Part shown: in pieces, positions 42,978 through 55,700 of the stretch
Position numbering within the stretch: the stretch's first letter is position 1
Layout: each line of letters begins with the position of its first letter
Assembly: GCA_031213475.1 (NCBI GenBank)
Contig: JARUPZ010000014.1
Location: 744,001-808,000, forward strand
Length of the DNA stretch: 64,000 nt
Direction of reading: 5' to 3'
Origin: Nereocystis luetkeana
Lineage: Eukaryota; Sar; Phaeophyceae; Laminariales; Laminariaceae
Position numbers and translations under genes: made by a program
Notes under the pieces: model-generated
Seen by the model: only the letters and a program-made list of their open reading frames with translations
What the model was told of the DNA's origin: nothing
The model's database searches: none

Positions 42978-44272
42978 TTCGCACAAGAAAACGAACGACA
43001 AAGGGACTCGTGCGTGTGTGGGATTAATAACTGTTTTTGTTGTTTTATCTTTCGAATTGAATTGTTATTATTTTTCTCTGAGACGTGAGGGAGAGTTCTT
43101 TAACTCCCTCCCATGGCCCCCTTGATTGGGGCCCACTGTACGTTCTCGGACGACCGAGTTACCCGAATGGTCTTCGACCGCTTAAACTCCTGACGGTACA
43201 TTACATTTGCTCGCACTTCGTAGCAAATCCTTATCGTTCACCTTCGAAAGAAAAGCAGGAACAATAACCTTGCATCTGGGCCTATATGAGACTATGCTCC
43301 TGTTTTCATGCAGTACGTACCACCAGACGTGCGAACAATCTTGAAAATGAAAAGTACAGCCAGTCATTTACCATAAACTCAAGTAATACGTAGTAGGTGG
43401 GGCGGGTCGAGGGGTGGGCCGAGGCGCAGGTCTGGCCCCCTTCCCGCCCCGCGGACGAACTCTGTATTCGCTAAGGATGGCCTCTCCGACTCCGGGGTTG
43501 TTGGTGGGAGGATTCGCACGAAGCCAACAGGAAGCGAAGGGTCAGCCTGTCAGCATTGTTTTAGTTCGAGTACGTGGTAGTATAAGCTCTTCTGCCGCAT
43601 CACACACAGAACAATGTAGTGCTCGTACTACTGTAGTACGACTCGTCATCTACAGTAAGTAGGAAGTCGTACCATTTTTTATATTTTATTTTTTTGCAAT
43701 ACTGCTGCTGTACGAGGGCCTCCTCGCATACTGTAGCACTGGGAGTGGTAACAATCCATGCGAACACGAACAAAGTGTCATTGGGGCCCAAATCGACTCC
43801 TCTGCACGCTATGCTATAGCTGGTACGCAAGAACAATGATCGCGCGGGCACAGGTTAGCATGTTGACAGTCCCGCCTGCTGGGAGTGTCAGATGTCAGCC
43901 GTTGATGAGGGGAGACGCCGAAATACCGACATCGGAGAGAAGTTCTCACGTTTGAAGCGCTCCGACCGACATGCCCCCCCTGCCTTATGCCCTCATACCA
44001 GCGTTTTTCGCGAAGAGCCAGCTCGAGAAGATTGTACTCCTACCCTCGGCGACAAAGTGTCGAGTATCGAGTGAGGATGGTCAATGGTTAGCGTCGGAGT
44101 CGTTCACGTCGAGCCAAGCCCAGCCAAGTAATCCCGCCGCATCTACGATGACGAACACCCGTTACAAAAATCGCCAAAATACCTATATAACTCCTCAATG
44201 TTCTGATGTTCTGATGCTCGATGTTCTCATGTTGAAGCGTCGCAAACCTGAAGCAAGAGCGGGCAACGCAAG
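42978..44272. promoter_or_regulatory. Putative divergent intergenic region
   Basis: Two genes point away from each other here (start codons proposed at 42977 minus and 44273 plus), so this ~1.3-kb stretch should hold both promoters. It contains a GC-rich block at about 43398-43460. No TATA-like element can be assigned with confidence. Confidence 0.3.
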
Positions 44273-44725
44273 ATGAATATGGAGCCCCACCAGCGCAAAA
44301 GAAGTAGGCAGTCCGTCGTAAGGACAACCGCAGTAGGATGTTTGATATGCGTGATGGACGAAGCGCGAGGTTTTCTAGCGCTGCCATGCCACCGCCTTGA
44401 TAGCACTGCTTCTATTGGCCGCCTTCGCTCTCGAAGTAGCCTCCCTATCGCAGCAGCAGAGGCAGTTGCCTCGTGCTCGTACCAGTACCCCCCCTCCATC
44501 GAGACACCGCTGATGTCACTCCGTGAAGAAGTGGGCGTGCCTGGCCAAGAGTCTCCGTTGCGAGGCACGAACGGGAAGGGCCCGTTTGGAGAGGATGGCG
44601 ACGAGGAAGAGGATGACTTCAGCATCAACGTGGGAAGAGCGCTGGACTATCTCTCCCATGACGTTCCCCTGATGTTCTCGGCGCCGCCAAGATTAGAGAT
44701 TTTCACGCCCACCATCGTTCTCAAG
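44273..44725 (+). CDS. DUF2358-type gene, exon 1
   Basis: ATG at 44273 opens 151 codons ending PTIVLK at a CAAG|GTATGG donor in phase 0. The conserved part is INVGRALDYLSHDVPLMFSA near the end. The start is the first ATG of the open frame; an acceptor-like TTTTCTAG at about 44377 would allow a shorter exon preceded by another, so the N-terminus is uncertain. Confidence 0.65.
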
Positions 44726-47700
44726 GTATGGTCGTATTGTGGGTATCATATGGTGCGGATACCGTCGTGTCTAGATGCGGGAGATGCCCTCGTGGGGGGT
44801 GCTCGTTGGTTAGCTGGTGTTGGTGCCTGGCGTGGCCGATCACTCCGCCCCTGGTACATTTTCAGCAGTCATCATCTCAGTACTAATATTATTACTAGTA
44901 ATTGGTGGTAATGAGGCGCGACCTCGGTAATACCTGCAGTAGTCATATCTGCGATGCATCATGCTGGGCGCATACGGATTATTTTGTATTGTGCTGAACG
45001 AACGAACACGAAGGAATATCTACCACGTACGACTACTGTACTACTGTACGCAGTCACATGTTTTGTCCAACAGAAAGAGCTTATTTTTCGCAACAACAGG
45101 TGTCACCACAACTTTACTTGGACTGATGTACGACATCTACAGCAGCAGTGCGCCTCCCGCACCATAACAGCAGCAGCAGCACCAGTAGCAGTAGGTCACA
45201 CGAGGCCAGGGTCAGCGTCGCCGTACGCTCGGCTTGTCGGTCTAGCCCTTGCACGCTTTGTACGCGTACATATACACAACACGTACTGTAGTACGTACCC
45301 TCCACTCGTTTTTTTTCATGTTTCCTGCTTCCCACCTCGAAAGTCGGCATAATATTTTCGAGACGACAACACGAACATGGCATGCCCAAAAGAGCTTCTC
45401 ATATTAATAGCAGGTGCCACAACTACTGCTGCTGTGCAACATCTACATCAGAGCTTCTCCAGCAGCAAAACAGCAGCAGCAGTAGCAGTAGGATCCACGA
45501 GGCCAGGGTCAGCGTCGCAGTACGCTCGGCTTCTGCCCTTTGTACACCGTACTCGATGTTGTGTGTGTGGTTCCTGATTCCACCCTCAAAATTTGAAGAC
45601 GAAATATCTACAACCTCTGATATGACATACATGTATCCAACAGAGGTTCTCGTAGCAGGTGCCACCACTACTACTGACTGCTGTACAACTACAGCAGATC
45701 TTCTCCTGTTTCTCCGTCCCCTCGTCAGTAGGAGGGTAGCCCTGACAATATCACTTGCAGCACATGGCCCGAACGTTGCTGTGGACAGACAGGCGAAGTC
45801 CGCCTATGACTACTCGTAGTTGGGTTTCGTTAGTTATTACCAGGTACGTACGTAGGTAGAAGAAAGAGCTAAAAAAACAAAGCCGTCTGCCTGCTGTGGA
45901 CAGGCCCAGTCTGCCTGCTGTTGAGTGCTGCGGACAGGCTCAATCTTCCTGCTGTGGATAGGCCCAGTCTGCCTGCTGTGGACAGGCCCAGTCTGCCTGC
46001 TGTGGACAGGCCCACTCTGCCTGCTGTGGACAAGCATAGTCTGCCTGCTGTGGGCAGGCACAGTGTGCATGCTGTGGACAGGCGCAGTCTGCCTGCTGTT
46101 GGCACAGGCACAAAAAACGTTATGACTTTGTATTTTGAACACGGCCCAGCACAGACGTACCCACACACGTTGCCGCACCTAGCTCGACGAACTGTGAACG
46201 ATTTTCCACCCCACCAGGACGAGAAAGTGTCTTGCGTGTGTGTGCGTGCACAGAGCCCGCCGGGACTGGATTTGGTGGCGTGTGCGTCGAGCGCGGTGGT
46301 GAAAGGTGGACCAAAAAAATGTTGAATCCACACACCAACTGACACACACACATGCAGAAAAAATCAAAACAGGCACCCTACCCTCGTACCCGAGCCGTTA
46401 TGAAGAGGGTTTTTTTTCCTTGGTTAAAAACCAAGTAAAAAAAGGCTCGCTCCGCTCGCTCGCCTCATTATTAGTATTGTGAGTACTAGGTCGACTCTAC
46501 CGTCAGACGCTAGCCACGTGGCTACGGTGCGAGCTACTATAACTCGCTCAAATTCAACCGGACAATCATCGCATGACATTTCGTTTTCAGAGAGTATGCG
46601 CGGTTCAATAACAACTCAGTATCTTGGAACGGTTTTACGTCGGTGAACGCGGTGATCACGGCGCCGTGTCGAGGACGTAAATTGATACGGTTGCGTAATT
46701 TCACAGCATGTAATTCCGCATCACTGCAGCAACGGAGTGAGACACAGTGGACGTGGTCATATCTGAACGATGATCAGCAGACCGATGGGTAGCTGGGATG
46801 GAAACGGTACTCGAGGAAAAATTTAATTGCTGATTTTTCCAGTCTAGTATAGCGCCAAACCGAGACATCACATCATTAGACCTATGCCAATGGAAACGCG
46901 AAGTCCAAAAGTTTTTTTTCAAATATATCGCTTTCAAAAAACAGCCGAAAATTTTCTCGTACCGCCGCTGTGGGAAAAAAAGAGAAAAATGTTTGATTTT
47001 TCCTTTTTTTCCCCCCAACGGCTGCAGGCGGCGCAATTTGTGTTTTTCTGGTCGCAAATTGTCAACACGGTGATCGGAACCAGCTCGTGCGACGATCGAC
47101 GCTCGATCTCCACATAGACTCAGCCCACGGCCAACCCACTCGGTATCTGGCAAGCCCAACGAATATAGATGACGGCCTCGAAGATATCAGGTGGATCCAT
47201 GGTCTAGGGGGTGAGAGCTTGCCGGCGGCGTCCTACGGTGTCCTCCCAAACCTGAAAAAAAGTCTATTTTTTTCCATTCGAAACGGATGGAGAAGTTTTG
47301 TCTTCTGTTTTGTGCAAACCAGCGGCCAAATGTGTTTTTATCACACGCCTGGTCAGCTCCCGCCACATGACACCGGCCATGGTGTGAAGACGGTGACCCT
47401 AGGGTGGGTCGGAGCCCCTAACGAGCGCACTCCGTTCAGAATTCATGACGCAATCGTTGGTTTCGTTGATCGATGTCTGTCGAGGACTCGGAATCTCGCT
47501 GCTTCGAACCAAAGATCGGCCTGAGTTTTTCTCAAGCCGATGTTGGCCCAACATCGGCCCCAGATTTGCTTTTTTTGGGCTTTTCCAAAAGTTAGGAACT
47601 TTTTTTTTTTTTCACGTGGCCCATAGGAAGCGTATTCTGAAAAATTTTGGCGGGTATCTTGGAAATTCAAACTTTTTATTGCAACTTCGCTGTACCATTG

Positions 47701-50700
47701 GCATAGGTCTTATCGAGTAATATTTGGTCCGGGCCAAGAGACGGGATAACTAGCGCATCAATACTGCGAGTAATGTCAGCCAACATGACTGACAATTAAA
47801 TGAATGGGGAGCCATTAGCTGCACTCAGAGACATACACGACGATGGGACCGGCTCAAGTATGGCCTTATATAACGTTGGGTGACGCTTCAAAACAATAAT
47901 GAAACGCATGTTGTGTCGCTTGCAGTGTCGATGGTCAGATCTGGGACGAAGAGACCATTGATACTACCAGGAATACGAATTCGCTGTGATGAAAAAGAGA
48001 GAGTCAAAGACGGGTTTTCGACGAGCTGAACCAAGAAATATTTTTCTCATTATTATTAGTACGAAAGCTTCTGCCATCTACTGCTGTACGGTTCTGAACC
48101 GAACGGCGTTTCGATTTTGAATCTACTGACGCGACAACATCGTCGGTAGCATCCCTCTTCTGCCCACGATCAGGTGCAGACGACGGACTATTAACAGCAG
48201 TTGCATCACTCGTACCAGACGAACTCACAGCAACCACGGGGTGCTGCGCGGAAAAACTCGTACTACTCTCTAAAGGACATACAAGCGACGCAAGAAATTT
48301 TTTAGATTTCTTTACGCCCTGTCGACTGCTTTCAACGGTAACAGCAGACTTGCAATTCCCAAGTGCTACGGACGACAAAACACCTGGGCGCCTCTACTCG
48401 GAGTCGTCGTCCTCCTCCGAGCTGGGCGTCCTCTTCTTCTTCTTCTTCTTCTTCGATTTTCCACTGCTCGATGCTCCGGCTCCAGCTCCGGTTCCCGCTT
48501 CACGCTCGTCACGGATACGGGTCCAGCATTGGTCAATCGTATGGCCGTTCTTGCTCCGGCACGGCGGGTATAAGCATACCCTGCCCGGTTGGTTGGACGC
48601 CGGGGCGCGGTTACCCGCCGGTGAGCGACCCTTGGCCCGTTTCCCAGGAGTCCCACTTCCGGTACCCCCGCCGCCTTTTCCCCGGTTGCCACTCGTACGG
48701 TTCTGGGCAGTCGGTTTCGAGGCGAGGCGATCAAGCGCACGGTGAGGCACTTGATGGTAGAGAGCGCTGACGTGCCCCCCGGCTAGGCCGGACGCTTCGT
48801 GCCGGCGAGCACGGTCAATGACTTCTTTAAGCGAGGTCGCGGGCTTGTCAGTTAACTGAAGGCAACGGATATTGGGCGCTAGCCCCTGTTGCCACAAAGC
48901 AACAGTCATCGCATTCCAAATGGTACGGTTGTCGTCAACACGGTCGACGGCAGCTTGGAACTGGGATAAAATTGTGCGAAACCTCATTGCGTACGCGGAA
49001 ACAGTTTCCGCGCTCTTCTGTGAAAAAGATGCAATCTGCCTGGCGCATTCATCAATAGAATTCGCTGGCATCAGAAGATCGAGCAACGCCCGGGTCATTT
49101 CCTGCCATGTGGTAGGTGCGGTAAATGACCCCGGTGTATCAGGCTCAGACGACACGGTAGCGGACGAACCCCTTTGGTCCATGCACGATCTTGCATGACT
49201 AGTAAAGACTTCTGACGGTAGAGTCGACCTAGTACTCACATCGATGAGATGTTTGTTGATAGTACTCCGATAGTCTACGCAAAACCGAGGTTGTCCATCT
49301 TTACGGGCAACGATCGTCACGGGAGAGGCCCACGGACTCGAGCGCTCTTCGATGATATCATCGGCAAGCATGTCTTGAACACACTTGTTGATGATAGCTT
49401 CGGTGCGTGGGTTAGCGCGGTACGGACGGCGACTAACCGGCTTAGTATTATCAGGGAGAGGGAACGTGGCTTCGGTGGTAGTACACTTGCCTAGTTCAGC
49501 TCTGGACAACGATAAAACGGGACGGTACTTTGCACAAAGGTCTAAAATTGTTGACTGCTGTTCAACGGTGAAGGTAGAGTCGACAAATGCCTTGGCCGAA
49601 GGTGCAGCAATTTCGGCACGAGCGGCTGCAATTTCAGTCGGAGTCGTGGGTGTCGCTGCTACGGCATGCACGTGCAATTGAGCAGGGGACACAACGGCTA
49701 CACTCGACAAATTTCCAATCTCTAATCCTACATGTAGGGCAAGGAATTCGGACGACGGATTGGCGACCTTTTTGTACTATGATAAATATATACAAGGCGC
49801 TTCGCTCCGCGGGCGGCCTACGCCGCCCGCTACGCTCGCTCAGGAAGGAAAAAAGTACATCAAATTATTATGCGAAGCGAACAGAGGTCCACGATTGAGT
49901 TTAGTGTTTTCAAGGATCGTAATTGCAAACCGGCGACTTGATAATGCCAAGAGTCCCGCCGCCATGCTTCAGGAAAAAACAGCTCCGACGTCAGCTTGGA
50001 TGCCACATATACGCTTCGCGTAGCGGATGTCGTACGTACGTACATACACCCCAGGTAGGGTACTACTGTCTGTACTTATTTTCTTATTTCGATATGCTCT
50101 ATGTCTGTACTGTATGTACGAACAAAGCGAAAGCACAGCACGGCACAGCAGCAAAAGCAATGAAAATGAAACCGAACACTCGGAAAGGAAAAAAAATCCC
50201 CGTTCCCTCTCGTGTAATATTTTTATGCCTGATTGGAACATCAAATTATGCGAAGTGACAGAGGTCCACGATTGAGTTTAGGTCGTAATTGCAAACCGGC
50301 GACTTGATAATGCCAAGAGTCCCGCCGCCATGCTTCAGGAACAAACAGCTCCGACGCCAGCTCAAATGCCACATATGCGCTTCGCGTCGCGGATGTTGTA
50401 CGTACGTACATACCCCAGGTAGGATACTGCTGTCTGTACTTATTTTCTTTTTTCGATATACTCTTATGTCTGTACTCGTATGTAGGAAGAAGGCGAAAGC
50501 ACAGCACGGCACAGCAGCAAAAAAAATGAAAATGAAACCGAAAACTCGGAAAGGGAAAAAAATCCCCGTCCCCTCTCGTGTAATAATTTTCTGCCTGATT
50601 GGAACACCTTGCACCCGGTCAAAAAGAAGAAAAGTAAAAAAACCGCACAGAAGAGCTTCTCTCTCAGCCTCGTACGCCGTCTGCCCCTCTCGCGACCACC

Positions 50701-52739
50701 TCGCTACCGATTCGGTCCGGGTAAAGCTTTTATCACTCTCTGCCACAATCAGCCCCGTCGTCCGCCTCGCGTGAAGCCCGGTGCTCACCGTGGCCGTCGT
50801 TCGCCAGCTCGATAACGTTGGTGTTCAAACTGCACACCTCCCTCTTTCAACTTCAGCGTGGTCGCAAAAATAAGCACCGCTTGAATAGTATCTTGCTATC
50901 CTGAACGACCTCTATAAACTCGTACATACTCTATCAACAATCATTAATCGAAGCCAGGTAAAGCCCGTTCATGCATCCCTCGTGTCTCGAGGCACACGCG
51001 ACGCCTAGGCACGAAAGCGGCGACCGCGCTCCTTGCAACCTCCCCTCTACCCGCCAGCACCCGCTGACACCCGCGACGGCGCCGGGCTCTCCCGCCGTGC
51101 CGTACTCGGAGTACACGCACGCACACGAAACGAAAGACGAAAAAAGGAAGAAAGGACGTGCCAAGAGAAATGGAGAAAACCAAGAACTGCTGGAAAGGTC
51201 CGGCAAGTAGTAATGAAAAGCTGCCTGATTGGAGCACCTTGCACCCGGTCGAAAAAAAAGAAGGAAAAAATCGCACAGAAGAGCTTCTCTCTCAGCCTCG
51301 TACGCCGCCCGCCCCTCTCGCGACCACCTCGCTACCGATTCGGTCCGGGTAAAGCTTATATCACTCTCTGCCACAATCAGCCCCGTCGCCCGCCCCGCGT
51401 GAAGCCCGGTGCTCACCGTGGCCTTCGTTCGCCAGCTCGATAACGTTGGTGTTCAAACTGCACATCTCCCCCTTTCAACTTCAGCGTGGTCGCAAAAATA
51501 AGCACCGCTTGTATATTATCTTGCCCTGCCGAACGAACTTTATAAACTCGTACATACTCTATCAACAATCATAAATCGAAGCCAGACAAAGCCCGTTCAT
51601 GCATCCCTCGTGTCTCGAGGCACACGCGACGCCTAGGCACGAAAGCGGCGACCGCGCTCCTTGCAACCCCCCCTCTACCCGCCAGCACCCGCTGGCACCC
51701 GCGACGGTGCCGGGTCCTCCCGCGATGCTGTGCTCGGAGAACACGCACGCACACGAAACGAAAGAAGAAAAAAGGAAGAAATGACCGAGAAAACAAAGAA
51801 CTGCTGAAAAGGTCCGGCAAGTAATGAAAGGAGGCGGTTTGGAAGTGGGAGCTCTTAGAGGCCAGGGATGCACCAACCGAGCACGCTCAGGGGTTGTGAT
51901 CTAAGTATGTAGTTCTATGGTTCCGTACACCATAGTACACATGGTTTTGTATACCATGATAAATGTATATGGTTCCGTACACCATAGTACACATGGTTTC
52001 GTATACCATAATAAATACATATGGTTCCGTACACCATAGTGCACATGGTTTTGTATACCATCGTAAGTATACATGGTTCCGTACACCATAGTATACATGG
52101 TTCCGTATACCATCGTTATAAAAGGTTCTGGATGGATATATTAATTAAATATTCCCACCGCCACTAGTAGTTGACACATCGTTAGTATATGACTGATTCT
52201 GTAGTAAATTCTATCATAGTCACACAAGCCCGTGGTTTTTACTACGCAGGGAATGACGTGGTGTGAAAATGAACCAGTTGAGTCATATACATCAACTACA
52301 ATAGTACAAACGTCTGACTAGTAGAGGACCTAGAAACCGTTCCTTCTAGAATGTTCGAAACCTTTACTGGGTTCTCCAGTAGGAGGCGTTCAAACATTGG
52401 GGGGCGATGTGAGTACTAGGTCGACTCTACCGTCAGAAGTCTTTACTTGTCATGCAAGATCGTGCATGGACCAAAGGGGTTCGTCCGCTATCGTGGATAT
52501 TGACTCTTGTACTAAAAGGTGGTCACAGATCTTCGTAGATCTGATGGTAGTTGAGGCGGGGCATTTCCTGTCTCTACCACCAAGTAATTGCAGATGACTC
52601 GTGTCATGCTTCGCATGACACTTCTGCTTGGCTCCCCGTGCCAAGCATCACCTATACCTGGCGTGTCCTCCACGCTACGCCCTACACGAAAGAGAAGCTT
52701 GCTGCAGACCCAGGTCGAACCTGAGATACACCCATCTCA

Positions 52740-52774
<35 letters not shown>

Positions 52775-55700
52775 GTACTATGATGGAAATCCAGCGCAGG
52801 CACGCGGCACGGGCGATACTCGTAGATACGAACGTAAACCGAGAGCTGTACCTGGTGTGCATGAGTCGAGAGTACTACTCCACTCGTTCAATACAATTGC
52901 GAGTCGAGTATACTACTCTACTCTTTCAATGCATTTGTATAGATCGGGTACGAGGCTCGCAAGGTATACCGCGTTATTGGTACAATAGTCCACGTGCAGA
53001 GTGTGTCGTACCTGGTATCATGTACCTGGTATCATGTACCTGGTACGAGGTACCATTATGCGATCGGACACCACCACTGAAGGTCTCCGAGATCAAGTCG
53101 AGACCGACATCGAACCTATTGTACATACCAACCAGAACAACGTGCCCAGTATCCGGTTTAAGTTTAAAATGGCGTGCACAGGTCCCCGTACCAGGTATTC
53201 GTTGCAACAGCGGCAACCTCCGTGTCATAACATCTCGTATCAGGTATATATATATATATACACGTACCTGAGGTAGAGTATTTTGCCGTTCTGTCGTGAG
53301 TCAGTGCTGTCAGCATTAAGTCTAAAGTCAGCTGTCGCCAGACCAAGTCATGACGGTTGTTCCTGGTTCATAGATCGTCTGCCTTCTGTGTGTACCACTG
53401 CTGCACTGGTATGTCGTACCGCGTCGATCCCAACGCCAACCATGCCCCGTGCTCAGCAACGTTTTCTACGATATGGTATGATATGATGATATGATATGAC
53501 GTAACACAGCAGGAAACCCCGGAGCAACATGAGTTTTACGTTCAGCAGACAGCAGTAGGGTTATTGAGCGTTTATGGTTTAGTCCAGCTCCAGCCCTGGT
53601 ATCATCGGTCACCCGTCCACCCGTCCATCCACCCACTCACCCATCCATCCATAATCCAATGCCGATTTGGTGAGGATCTTGCGTGGCAGATCGATCCTAC
53701 ATTTATTTTAGAGAAGTGACCAAAATTGGGTATACCCGATGCCTTTGTGGCCAAAATCGGGTACCTTTTTATTTCAGTGACCGCGAAGGCCTCAGGACGC
53801 CATCTCATTGGTCAACGCCAGCCGGCACCCGATGCTGGCCACTTTTGCGCCGGGTAGAACCGACTTTGGCTACTTCCCCCCCAAGAGATACCCGATTATT
53901 ATACCCACCTACCCGAAAATGCCCAGGCTATGCGACCGCAACGACCAACGACCACCCCGGTGTTCATGTTCATGTTCATGCCTCTCGTCCTGACGAAGAC
54001 GGGCAAGAACCATCTGCGTGATGTCCATGATTAGATCCATTATAGACTACTTCGTTCGCTTTCTCTCTGCTGTAATGCAGCGCTGAACCAACCACACACA
54101 CACCACCGCTCCCCCTCCCTCTCCTCTCCTCTCCGCTCCCAGACCAAATTGAGCATAGATAGCCCTCTCTCTCCCCTTCTCCTGAACCAGAGGCAACCAA
54201 AAGCAGCCTAAGCACAGCAGTAGTAGTGACGAATCATGAGCGACGCTACCATTTCGTTCCAAATAAGGTGGTATCCAGACGAAAGAGTAGCATTGCTATG
54301 CAGCATCTCTTCTTATTTCTGGCCAAACACTGGAATTCTTCTGTGAGACAGGGTGTGTCCCACGCTATTTTCAGTACCAAAAATACAAGTTTCTTATTTT
54401 TGGTCCAGCCCTCGACTCCGAAATTCTCCGCAGTCAAATTCGTACGGGTAATTGCTGTCGCGTTGTAATCGTCAAGCTTCCGGGTTTCGTTCGGTTCTTT
54501 GGGCAGTGTGTGTGTTCTATACATTGACCTGTTCTTTCTACCCGTCGACATCTAGCACAACCAGAGTCCGTGCCGATTCTTCAATCCTAGAAGAGATACA
54601 TGCTCTATGTATTAATAGTATACGTGTCTGGAATAAAAGCATTATTTACGAGTAAAATGTGTCCTAGTGGTGTCGTACACGGTCGATCAAATTATCGTGG
54701 CGGACACGATACGTTCATCGTCATGATGACATGACGCCTCGGAGAACAATTACCTACCAGGTACGAAGAATATTTCCCGCAAGGCAAAGGTACTGAAATG
54801 CTGGACGATGACGGACGAGCTACTCGTTCGAACAAGGGTTGTGTAACGTATGAGCGATGAATCAAACTCAATTCGTTGCGTGTAGTCCAATCTGTTCATG
54901 TTGGCAGCAGAGTTGCGGTGAAAACGAGGTCGGCTCGCATACGCACAACTCCAAAGGTCGCGCGAGTTCCACTACACACCCAGCACCAGTCATTTCGGGT
55001 CTCGATACTCGGGGTGTTGGCAGATACTCAATATAGTTTCCAACTTTCAAGTACTGCTCCAGGTACTCAGTGGTTATCAGAGAAAGCGAACGAAGTATTC
55101 TAGAATGACCTCAATCATGGACATCACGCAGATGGTTCTTGCCCGTCTTCGTCAGGACGAGAGGCATGAACATGAACATGAACATGAACATGGACCCCGA
55201 GATGGTCGTTGGTCGTTGTGGTCGAATAGTCTGGCCATTTTCGGGTAGGTGGGTACAATGGTCGGGTACTTCTTGGGGGGTAAGTAGCCAAAGTCGGGTC
55301 TACCCGGCGCAAAAGTGGCCAGCATCGGGTGGCGGCCGGCGTTGACCAATGAGATGGCGTCCTGGGGCCTTCGCTGTCACTGAAATAAAAGGTACCCGAT
55401 TTTGACCACAAAGGCATCGGGCATACCCGATTTTGGTCACTGCTCTTTTATTTTATTTTATTTTATTTTTTAATATCACTTTTACTTTCCAGCCTTGCTC
55501 GTAGGAGCTTTTACCCTCAGCGATCTTCAGGACAAGCCGTGGTCACATTCTCCCCCGCCGGTACGTGCCTTTATTTTTTTGTCGCGCATAGGCTTCAGCA
55601 TTCGCACTGCTCGTCGATTTGCATCGAATGCAGCTGACTCACGCTCTCACGCTTCCCGCCAATCAATTTTTGAATGCAAGAAAAAGCCCCTACCAGCATG

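Noticed and set aside
45837-46351. Open frames of 113-160 residues over the 24-bp minisatellite
   Set aside because: The period is a multiple of three, so all frames are open; there is no start or splice context.
50246-50815. Histone H3-like tail suggested by KTAQKS and PPRYRFGPG
   Set aside because: The match is limited to a few residues and downstream sequence does not resemble the histone fold; probably coincidence.
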